Notes under the pieces: model-generated
What the model saw: only the letters and a program-made list of their open reading frames with translations
Databases searched by the model: none
Told to the model about the DNA's origin: nothing
Translations under genes and position numbers: made by a program
In this document: positions 1 through 5,595 of the stretch, piece by piece
Position numbering within the stretch: position 1 is the first letter of the stretch
Layout of the letters: the number at the start of each line of letters is the position of its first letter
Source: Acidobacteriota bacterium
Lineage (GTDB): Bacteria; Acidobacteriota; Terriglobia; UBA7540
Assembly (NCBI GenBank): GCA_003224665.1
Contig: QHZM01000083.1
Location: 1 to 6,717 of the forward strand
DNA: 6,717 bases
Direction: 5' to 3'

Positions 1-127
1 CCTCGTGCTGTCCGTGACCCTTCTCCAACGCTCGGTTGCCGTCGAAGTGGACGGTGCCTGGGTGATGGCCATTCCCCAGCAGCGTCAGGCTTGTGCTGCC
101 ACATTGAACTCTCCGCCCTTATCGTGA
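1..127 (+). CDS. 3' end of an unidentified upstream gene (partial)
   Basis: In the frame starting at base 2 the sequence reads as a plausible protein tail of about 41 residues, with a hydrophobic/charged stretch (LLQRSVAVEVDGAWVMAI), and stops at TGA 125-127. The frame starting at base 1 is also open, through to a stop at 238-240, but its product is rich in Cys and His and looks like a shadow. I do not recognise a family. The product would be encoded upstream of the sugar transferase on the same strand, about 110 bases from its start. It could also be non-coding; the call rests only on the more protein-like composition of this frame. Confidence 0.3.
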   Translation, partial: LVLSVTLLQRSVAVEVDGAWVMAIPQQRQACAATLNSPPLS

Positions 128-130
128 CAG

Positions 131-156
131 TTCACTGGTTAATCACACTTCATAAT
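131..156 (+). promoter_or_regulatory. weak candidate sigma-70 promoter for the sugar transferase
   Basis: CATAAT at 151-156 matches the -10 consensus at five of six bases and sits in the only AT-rich patch upstream of the sugar transferase. The best -35 candidates are poorly placed: TTCACT at 131-136 gives a 14-base spacer, and GTGACA at 124-129 gives 21. Transcription would begin near 163, leaving a leader of about 70 bases. Spacing is non-standard on both choices, so this is only a suggestion. Confidence 0.2.
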
Positions 157-164
157 CATGCGTT

Positions 165-178
165 TATCGCGGGCGATA
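165..178 (+). other. small leader hairpin
   Basis: TATCG (165-169) and CGATA (174-178) are perfect inverted repeats around a CGGG loop, with a further CG/CG pairing possible across a two-base bulge (161-162 with 179-180). It lies in the presumed leader of the sugar transferase, about 60 bases before the start codon. It has no T-run, so it is not a terminator. No riboswitch family is recognisable. The rest of 1-236 shows nothing else. Confidence 0.3.
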
Positions 179-236
179 CGGCGGGCGGCAACGCACGTAG
201 AGCTGAATCCAAATACAAGAAAGCGAGCAAAGCGTC

Positions 237-1421
237 ATGACTCTTTCCTTGAAAATTCCGTCGTGGAGAATCAAGTCAGGTTCTAGAAGACCCGCAAAGA
301 CCTTGACTCCATTCCAACATTTCTCTCGTGGCCCGCGTTACGAATTCCTTTCAACGGATCTATTCAGGCGAATGCTGAGCTTGGAACGGAAGAGAGCGGA
401 GCGCTCTCGAAAACTCCTTCTGCTTATGCTCGTCGATGCTGGAAAATTTCCACAAATCAATCAAAAAGGCAAAGTTCTTCACAAGATCGTCTCCGCACTC
501 TCCTCTTCAACAAGAGAGACAGACATAACGGGCTGGTATGACGAGAATTCTGTTCTGGGAGTTATCTTTGCGGAAATCGACGGAGCAGACAGGAGTTCGA
601 TACTGCACGCGATGCGTGCCAGAGTAACCGTTGCCCTGCGCCGCAACCTGGACCCGGAACTCGTCAATCAGATTCACATTTCTTTCCACTTCTTCCCGGA
701 AGACTGGGACGGGCAAAAGCCCGGACTTGCAGTTGACAGCAAGCTCTATCCAGATCTATTGCAGCGCGACGACTCGAGAAGGTTCTCTCGCCTTATCAAA
801 AGGGCGATGGACATTGTGAGCAGCGTTCTGGCACTCACTATTTTTTCGCCCTTGTTTGGCGTCATTTCGATTGCCATTAAACTCACTTCAAAGGGGCCAA
901 TCCTATTTCGACAGGAGAGAGTGGGTCAGCACGGAATAACCTTTACATGTTTGAAGTTCAGGTCCATGGAGTTCGTGAACGACACTACCATCCACAAGGA
1001 ATATGTCAAACGCTTCATATCGGGGAAGGGCGAGGGCGAACAAGCGGGACAGAACCAGCATGCTGTTTACAAGATCGCGGAGGATCCCCGGGTTACCCGC
1101 GTAGGTAAGTTCCTGCGAAAGACCAGCCTTGATGAGCTCCCTCAATTTGTGAAGGTTGTAAGAGGGGAGATGTCTCTGGTAGGACCGCGACCTCCAATTC
1201 CTTATGAGCTTGCGAACTATGACATCTGGCACAGACGCCGGGTTTTGGAGGCCAAGCCAGGAATCACAGGGCTATGGCAAGTGAATGGACGAAGCAAAAC
1301 CAGCTTCGACGATATGGTCCGTCTGGACCTAAGATACGCTAGAGGGTGGTCCCCCTGGTTGGATATCAAAATTCTTCTTCAGACCCCACGGGCTGTCTTC
1401 TCCGGCGAAGGTGCATACTGA
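237..1421 (+). CDS. Initiating sugar transferase (polyprenyl-phosphate phosphoglycosyl transferase) with degenerate GGDEF-like N-terminal region
   Basis: This 394-residue protein belongs to the bacterial sugar transferase family (WcaJ/PglC type). It should transfer a sugar phosphate from a nucleotide sugar to undecaprenyl phosphate at the inner membrane, the first step of repeat-unit assembly. The catalytic domain spans about residues 183-394. It has a reentrant or membrane helix around 190-215 (KRAMDIVSS, SPLF), GPILFRQERVGQ at 220-231, CLKFRSM at 238-244, the catalytic Asp-Glu pair of TSLDELPQ (D299, E300), MSLVGPRPP at 312-320 and PGITGLWQVNGRS at 341-353. Residues 245-280 form a longer loop than in minimal PglC. 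Residues about 35-155 resemble a GGDEF fold in outline, but the signature position reads GWYDENS (99-105), so it should not make cyclic-di-GMP. ATG 237 lacks a good ribosome binding site, but no better start precedes the basic N-terminus. Sugar specificity cannot be read from sequence. The gene looks intact. Confidence 0.93.
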   Translation: MTLSLKIPSWRIKSGSRRPAKTLTPFQHFSRGPRYEFLSTDLFRRMLSLERKRAERSRKLLLLMLVDAGKFPQINQKGKVLHKIVSALSSSTRETDITGWYDENSVLGVIFAEIDGADRSSILHAMRARVTVALRRNLDPELVNQIHISFHFFPEDWDGQKPGLAVDSKLYPDLLQRDDSRRFSRLIKRAMDIVSSVLALTIFSPLFGVISIAIKLTSKGPILFRQERVGQHGITFTCLKFRSMEFVNDTTIHKEYVKRFISGKGEGEQAGQNQHAVYKIAEDPRVTRVGKFLRKTSLDELPQFVKVVRGEMSLVGPRPPIPYELANYDIWHRRRVLEAKPGITGLWQVNGRSKTSFDDMVRLDLRYARGWSPWLDIKILLQTPRAVFSGEGAY

Positions 1422-1449
1422 GCCGTCGCCATTGTGCACTCGCCTTTTT
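1404..1449 (+). terminator. candidate intrinsic terminator at the end of the sugar transferase gene
   Basis: GGCGA (1404-1408) plus GTGCA (1411-1415), separated by a two-base AG bulge, pair perfectly with TGCAC (1435-1439) plus TCGCC (1440-1444). TTTTT follows at 1445-1449. The loop is 19 bases and contains the TGA stop (1419-1421). A shorter alternative pairing of GGCGA with TCGCC at 1426-1430 competes with it. The bulge and long loop make it less than ideal, but stem plus T-run directly after a stop codon is the classic arrangement. It would end the sugar transferase transcript before the broken dehydrogenase. Confidence 0.45.
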
Positions 1450-1464
1450 CGCATACGAGATTAG

Positions 1465-2442
1465 CCCGGTTTTGATGCGCGCCATGTAGTCAGGAATCTC
1501 CATGGTCTCGAAAACTGTCAGGTCGCTGCAATCTGCGACGGAAATCCCGCCACGCTCGAGCGTGCAAGAAGGGTCTATCCAAGTGTCGAGCTGACGACGG
1601 ACTCCGCGGAGCTCCTGGCTTCCGCTCAAATCGACGCCATCGCCGTGGTCACACCGGTCTGGACGCATTTCGAGCTGGCGAAATCCGCCCTCCAAAATGG
1701 CAAACACGTCTTCGTCGAAAAACCGTTCACTTCGACGTCGCAACAGGCCGAGGAGCTAATCGAGCTAGCGGACCGGAACAGGCTCAAGATCATGGTGGAT
1801 CACACGTTTCTCTTCACCGGCGCAGTGAGGAAAATCCGTCAGCTCGTCGACGACAGTACATTGGGGGATATCTACTACTATGACTCGACTCGGGTGAACC
1901 TGGGTCTCTTCCAACATGACGTAAACGTCGTGTGGGACCTTGCGCCTCATGATTTGTCCATTATGGATTACATCATCCAGGAGAAACCGGAGGCGGTCGT
2001 CGCGACGGGTGGGAAGCACGTAAACGGTCTGGCGGACGTGGCCTTCATCACTGTCTACTTTCCCCGCAACGTGATCGCCCACGTCAACGTCAACTGGCTT
2101 TCTCCGGTCAAGGTTCGAACCACTCTGATCGGCGGTGAAAAAAAGATGCTGGTCTGGAACGATCTCGAGGCCGACGAGAAAATTAAGGTCTACGATAAAG
2201 GCGTGCAGATCGCCAACGGGAAGGGCGTCTATGAATTGCTTGTGAGTTACCGTTCGGGAGATGTGTGGGCGCCCCGAGTCGAACAAAGCGAGGCTTTGAA
2301 GGTCGAACTTGAATACTTCATTGATTGCGTCCTGAATGATCGAACACCCATCAATGATGGTCCTGCAGGTTTGCGGGTGGTCAAAATACTTGAAGCGGCC
2401 GACCAATCCTTGACGGAAAGAGGAAAAATCGTCCCTCTATGA
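1465..2442 (+). pseudogene. Gfo/Idh/MocA-family sugar-nucleotide dehydrogenase, 5'-truncated (start and glycine loop missing)
   Basis: The family normally oxidises a sugar hydroxyl with NAD(P). Homologues in amino-sugar loci (WbpB/WlbA, GnnA) make the 3-keto nucleotide sugar. The frame is open after TAG 1462-1464, and recognisable homology begins around 1486 with VVRNLHGL. It continues through the second Rossmann strand (QVAAICDGN), the conserved EKPF with its lysine codon at 1720-1722, PHDLS (His codon 1948-1950) and a normal C-terminus ending ERGKIVPL. The roughly 17-20 residues that should precede it, including the start and the GxGxxG (usually GxGYWGPN) loop, are absent in all three frames. 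There is no ATG, GTG or TTG in frame before GTG 1645, which would begin inside the NAD domain, at the strand before EKPF. About 318 of about 335-350 residues survive. The product should not bind cofactor, so I call it a pseudogene. An assembly gap at the 5' end is the alternative. Confidence 0.85.
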
Positions 2443-2963
2443 GCCAGTATCAGTGCATCGCTCCCGATGTGCAATTGGGAAAAGACGTGAAGCTCTCTAA
2501 ATTCATCAATCTCTATGGTTGCGAAGTTGGCGACCGCACCAAGATAGGCGCTTTTGTCGAGATTCAAAAGAACGCCAAGATCGGCAGGAATTGCAAAATT
2601 TCCAGCCATACCTTCATCTGTGAAGGGGTGACCATTGAAGACGATGTTTTCGTGGGCCACGGCGTAACCTTCATTAACGACGGTTATCCGCGCGCCACCA
2701 CTCCGGAAGGCAGGCTCCAGACCGAAAAGGACTGGAAAGTGGAGCCAACGCTGGTGAAAAAAGGCGCCTCCATTGGTTCCGGTGCAACGATCCTCTCGAA
2801 CCTCGTCATCGGTAATAACGCTCTGGTCGGCGCCGGCAGCGTCGTGGTCCGCGACGTGCCCGACAATGCCATTGTGGCCGGGAATCCAGCAAAGCTCCTC
2901 CGCTTGATTGCGCCAGAGCTGAGGTTGATGAAATGGCCGACAACTTTAAAATTCTCTTCCTAG
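2439..2963 (+). CDS. Left-handed beta-helix (hexapeptide repeat) nucleotide-sugar N-acetyltransferase, WbpD/WlbB-like
   Basis: This 174-residue protein should transfer acetyl from acetyl-CoA to the 3-amino group of a nucleotide-linked sugar in the cytoplasm, as WbpD/WlbB do for UDP-GlcNAc3NA. Hexapeptide [LIV]-G-x4 repeats run from residue 11 to about 140 (for example LGKDVK, VGDRTK, IGAFVE, IGRNCK). They are interrupted by a loop at about 79-108 containing HGVTFINDGYPRA (74-86) and DWKVEPTLVKKGASIG (98-113). These are typical of this subfamily. AGNPAKLLR closes the helix at 147-155, and a short charged tail follows. The start ATG overlaps the dehydrogenase stop (ATGA, 2439-2442), showing former translational coupling; AAGAGGA lies rather far upstream (2418-2424). 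Its 3' end overlaps the aminotransferase remnant by 31 bases. It is intact although both partner enzymes next to it are broken. The exact sugar is not determinable. Confidence 0.9.
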   Translation: MSQYQCIAPDVQLGKDVKLSKFINLYGCEVGDRTKIGAFVEIQKNAKIGRNCKISSHTFICEGVTIEDDVFVGHGVTFINDGYPRATTPEGRLQTEKDWKVEPTLVKKGASIGSGATILSNLVIGNNALVGAGSVVVRDVPDNAIVAGNPAKLLRLIAPELRLMKWPTTLKFSS

Positions 2964-3100
2964 ACGCTGTCAAGCCTCTCGTAGAACTGCAAGAAGAATT
3001 GCTTACAGGCTTCCGAGGTGCCCTGAGGACTGCTGGATTCGTCGCCGGGCCGATGGTGGAAAGCTTCGACCTGGAGTTTGCACAGTTTTGCGGAGTGTAA
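2933..3100 (+). pseudogene. DegT/DnrJ/EryC1 aminotransferase, N-terminal remnant (55 residues)
   Basis: ATG 2933 follows GAGG (2921-2924) at an eight-base spacing and overlaps the acetyltransferase end by 31 bases. The 55 residues match the start of PLP-dependent sugar aminotransferases: the ILFLDAVKPLVELQEEL opening, TAGFVAGPMVESFDLEF, and AQFCGV just before the point where the family has its GxxSGTxAL phosphate-binding motif. The frame then stops at TAA 3098-3100, and none of the remaining roughly 310 residues is found in the following 100 bases in any frame. It aligns with the start of the second aminotransferase at 5596 (22 of 39 residues identical by eye), so it is a diverged paralogue and not a recent copy. 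Without the lysine and most of the PLP site it cannot be an active enzyme. The ribosome binding site and start survive, so a short peptide may still be made. Confidence 0.82.
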
Positions 3101-3105
3101 GCTTC

Positions 3106-3134
3106 TTCCTGCGGCGTGACTCAGCTCGCAGGAA
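3106..3134 (+). other. perfect 8-bp inverted repeat just after the aminotransferase remnant
   Basis: TTCCTGCG (3106-3113) and CGCAGGAA (3127-3134) are perfect reverse complements around a 13-base loop that itself contains TGACTCA. The repeat begins five bases after the TAA of the truncated aminotransferase and about 65 bases before the MBOAT start. No T-run follows, so it is not a standard intrinsic terminator. It may be a transcript-end structure, an attenuator or scar sequence at the deletion point. Confidence 0.45.
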
Positions 3135-3145
3135 ATGGCCCGCAC

Positions 3146-3157
3146 GTTACACGTAAC
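3146..3157 (+). other. short inverted repeat upstream of the MBOAT gene
   Basis: GTTAC (3146-3150) and GTAAC (3153-3157) are perfect inverted repeats separated by two bases. The site lies about 45 bases before the MBOAT start and has the size of a small operator half-site pair. No regulator is recognisable, no convincing -10/-35 pair is visible in 3101-3200, and such a short repeat can arise by chance. Confidence 0.15.
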
Positions 3158-3200
3158 AAGCTTGGATTTCCGAGCGAGAACATTGTTTTGATTCATTACC

Positions 3201-4634
3201 ATGCTTTTCGACTCTCCTGTATATTTCGTGTTCTTGATCCCGATCGTGCTGGTCTACTGGCGTCTCAGTCATCGCGCCCAAAACATTTTCCTTCTCGTCG
3301 CTAGCTACTTTTTCTACGGCTGGTGGGATTGGCGCTTCCTCGCGCTCATGATCGGAAGCACGACGGTGGATTTTCTGATCGCGCAGAAAATTGCCCCCGG
3401 CCGCTCCGATCCTAACCGGAAGAAGTGGTTTATCTTCTCACTCGTCTTGAACTTCTCGATTCTTGGGGTCTTCAAATACTTTGATTTCTTCGCAGGTTCC
3501 TTTTTGGGCGCCCTGGACAGCCTTGGTATTCACAATATCCCGCGGCTGTTGATTCGCATCATTCTTCCGGCAGGCATATCGTTCTACACGTTTCAGGAAG
3601 TCGCCTACATCGTGGACGTCTATAAAGGGAGGATCGAGGCTTCCAGGTCTTTCTTCGATTATGCCCTCTTCATCAGCCTGTTCCCGCACTTGATTGCTGG
3701 CCCGATACAAAGACCGGTCCACCTGCTTCCGCAGGTTCAGAAGGAACGTTCCTTCGATGCGGAACGGTTTTTCGATGGCCTCATGCTGATTTTTTCTGGA
3801 CTCATCCGCAAGTGCGTGATCGCGGACAATTGCGCTCTTCTCGCGAACGCGGCATTTGGCGGCCAATTCGGACCTTCCAACTTCTGGGTCGTCCTAATCG
3901 GGACGTATGCGTTTGCCTGGCAAGTCTACGGAGACTTCAGCGGTTACAGCGATATTGCGCGCGGCAGCGCACAATTGCTGGGCTTCCACTTCATGGTTAA
4001 TTTCCGTCAGCCGTTCCTCGCGCATCGCCTTCAGGATTTCTGGCGGCGCTGGCATATCAGTTTGAGCACCTGGCTTCGCGATTATTTGTACATTCCTCTT
4101 GGTGGCAGTGCCTATGGCCAATGGAAAACCGCCCGAAATCTCTCCATTACCATGGTCTTGGCGGGTCTCTGGCATGGCGCGAACTGGACGTTTGTCGTAT
4201 TTGGCGCCATCCACGGTGTCGTGCTGTCTGTGGAACGTTACTTTTTCCCGGCCAAAACGAAGCCGGGAGATGCCGTTCTTCCTCTGCGCTCCACCAGTTT
4301 CTTCTCTCTGTGGGCACAGCGGATTCTGACCTTCAATATCTTTTGTTTGAGCTTGGCATTCTTCCGGGCGACCTCACTCGCTTCGGCGGTACAACTGCTG
4401 GCAGGACTGTCCAATTTCGCTTGGCGGAGTGAGTACGCCTCTGCGTTCGTTATGCTCTGCCTTTTCTCGATACCTTTATTCCTCGCCGACCTGCTGTTGG
4501 AGGCCGGCAACCACGAATATGCATTTGCAGCTGCGCCTTACGCCGTTCGGACCGGACTCGCTGCTGCCGCACTTGTAGTGCTCGCCCTCTTTTCAGGGAG
4601 CAGTCTCAATGCGTTCGTCTACTTCCGGTTCTAA
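3201..4634 (+). CDS. MBOAT-family polysaccharide O-acyltransferase (AlgI/DltB-like)
   Basis: This 477-residue multi-pass inner-membrane protein should move acetyl groups from a cytoplasmic donor across the membrane for O-acetylation of an exported polysaccharide, as AlgI does for alginate. The N-terminus (MLFDSPVYFVFLIPIVLVYW) is the usual family start, which fixes ATG 3201 despite a poor ribosome binding site. Family motifs in order are PAGISFYTFQEVAY (123-136), FPHLIAGPIQRP (161-172), YGDFSGYSDIARG (243-255), DFWRRWHISLSTWLRDYLY (279-297), IPLGG (298-302), and LWHGANWTFVVFGAIHG (323-339), with the conserved histidine H325 and the second His H338. The protein ends in the typical FVYFRF after a final hydrophobic segment. 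Length is normal for the family. It overlaps the next gene by 26 bases, so the two are almost certainly co-translated. Polysaccharide substrate and acyl group are inferred from the family. Confidence 0.95.
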   Translation: MLFDSPVYFVFLIPIVLVYWRLSHRAQNIFLLVASYFFYGWWDWRFLALMIGSTTVDFLIAQKIAPGRSDPNRKKWFIFSLVLNFSILGVFKYFDFFAGSFLGALDSLGIHNIPRLLIRIILPAGISFYTFQEVAYIVDVYKGRIEASRSFFDYALFISLFPHLIAGPIQRPVHLLPQVQKERSFDAERFFDGLMLIFSGLIRKCVIADNCALLANAAFGGQFGPSNFWVVLIGTYAFAWQVYGDFSGYSDIARGSAQLLGFHFMVNFRQPFLAHRLQDFWRRWHISLSTWLRDYLYIPLGGSAYGQWKTARNLSITMVLAGLWHGANWTFVVFGAIHGVVLSVERYFFPAKTKPGDAVLPLRSTSFFSLWAQRILTFNIFCLSLAFFRATSLASAVQLLAGLSNFAWRSEYASAFVMLCLFSIPLFLADLLLEAGNHEYAFAAAPYAVRTGLAAAALVVLALFSGSSLNAFVYFRF

Positions 4635-5580
4635 TTCAGTCGCCTTGGTCTACGCCAAGATGCTGTGTGGGATCTGCGCGATCCTCATCATTGCGCTGGA
4701 AGTTGTGTCAAATGTTCTGCTGAAGCAATACTCCGGAACGTATCTTCGCGTTTCCCAGCAATATGTCCAAGCCGTTGGATCTCGCCCCTCAAATCCTGGC
4801 GGACCAGCATCAGTGCTGATGGTAGGCAATTCGTTACTACTCGCGGGTGTGGACGTAGACCGATTGCAACAGTTGACAGCCACCAGCCTGCGGATCTACC
4901 CCATCTTCCTTGAAGCCACCACTTACTATGACTGGCTGTATGGGTTGCGCCGCCTCTTTCGTGAAGGGGCGAGGCCGCAAGTAGTGGTTGTAGGTCTCCC
5001 AGTGAGCAGCTTTCTTGGAAACGGCGTGCGTCACGAGTATGGTCCATTGATGCTGTTTGATGCCCGAGAAGTACTTGATGCGAGTTCAGACTCGGGGCTG
5101 GATCGTACGGCAACTAGTAACCTCCTGCTTGAACATTGGAGCACATTCTGGGACGCGCGCAGCATCCTTCGGGCACAAATCCTCCGTCACATGATTCCTC
5201 ACTTTGAAGACTTATTCATGCTGGCAAGGGGAAAGCCGACCATTCCGCAGGGCGCAGAATTTGACCGAATTGCCAGTTCCCGATTGCGGAGACTACGTGA
5301 AATATGCGAGGCCCACGGAGCCAAGTTGATTCTTGTGATCCCGCCGACTCCGTCGTCAGACAGTGTTGCCCGCCAAATGGCCACCGCTTCAAGAAATGTC
5401 GGAGTTGAAACATTGGTGCCGATTAATCCCGCTGTTCTCTCCACAAGGTATTACGAGTCAGATGAAACTCATCTCAATTCCGAAGGCGCGGCGCTCTTCA
5501 CATCAGCATTAGCAACTTCTCTTTGCAAGAAGATCGTGACAGCCGAACCCGTGACGTCACCGGATAAGAAAGCAGGCTGA
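4609..5580 (+). CDS. SGNH-hydrolase-like membrane-anchored partner of the MBOAT protein (AlgJ/DltD-like role)
   Basis: This 323-residue protein has one N-terminal membrane segment (about residues 18-37, following a short polar head) and a periplasmic domain. VLMVGNSLLLAGVD (69-82) carries the block-I serine as GNS (S75), where classical members read GDS. VVVVGL (125-130) fits the second conserved strand, and SDETHLNSEG (284-293) supplies the D-x-x-H pair (D285, H288). The block-III Asn is not obvious. Such proteins accept the acyl group from an MBOAT partner and place it on the polysaccharide, or assist this step. The start is well supported: AGGGAG (4595-4600) is eight bases ahead of ATG 4609, inside the 3' end of the MBOAT gene, with 26 bases of overlap. 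A start at M18 (4660) is less likely. The middle (130-225) is not recognisable. The pairing with MBOAT is the strongest functional evidence. Confidence 0.82.
   Translation: MRSSTSGSNSVALVYAKMLCGICAILIIALEVVSNVLLKQYSGTYLRVSQQYVQAVGSRPSNPGGPASVLMVGNSLLLAGVDVDRLQQLTATSLRIYPIFLEATTYYDWLYGLRRLFREGARPQVVVVGLPVSSFLGNGVRHEYGPLMLFDAREVLDASSDSGLDRTATSNLLLEHWSTFWDARSILRAQILRHMIPHFEDLFMLARGKPTIPQGAEFDRIASSRLRRLREICEAHGAKLILVIPPTPSSDSVARQMATASRNVGVETLVPINPAVLSTRYYESDETHLNSEGAALFTSALATSLCKKIVTAEPVTSPDKKAG
5551..5560. other. 10-bp perfect palindrome before the second aminotransferase
   Basis: GTGACGTCAC is a perfect palindrome inside the last codons of the SGNH gene, about 35 bases upstream of the aminotransferase start at 5596. 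It could be an operator, but it sits in coding sequence and nothing links it to a known regulator. Confidence 0.12.
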
Positions 5581-5595
5581 CCTGAAGGTGGCGAA

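Noticed and set aside
158..286. Short open frame beginning at ATG 158 as a leader peptide
   Set aside because: There is no ribosome binding site, it runs into the sugar transferase in another frame, and its very basic composition looks random.
1422..1485. Possible N-terminal piece of a glycosyltransferase (ALAFFAYEISPVL) in the frame at base 1433
   Set aside because: It has no start codon and stops at 1487-1489 after 18 codons; the resemblance to other glycosyltransferase starts is too short to mean anything.
1765..2406. Long open frame on the - strand inside the dehydrogenase
   Set aside because: It is the antisense shadow of a frame with strong family homology and shows no recognisable domain of its own.
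1645..2442. GTG 1645 as the true start of the dehydrogenase
   Set aside because: Clear family homology extends in frame upstream to about 1486, including the second Rossmann strand, so GTG 1645 is an internal codon and not the ancestral start.
3438..3866. Open frame on the - strand inside the MBOAT gene
   Set aside because: It is antisense to a clearly conserved gene; its charged, low-homology product fits a codon-bias shadow.
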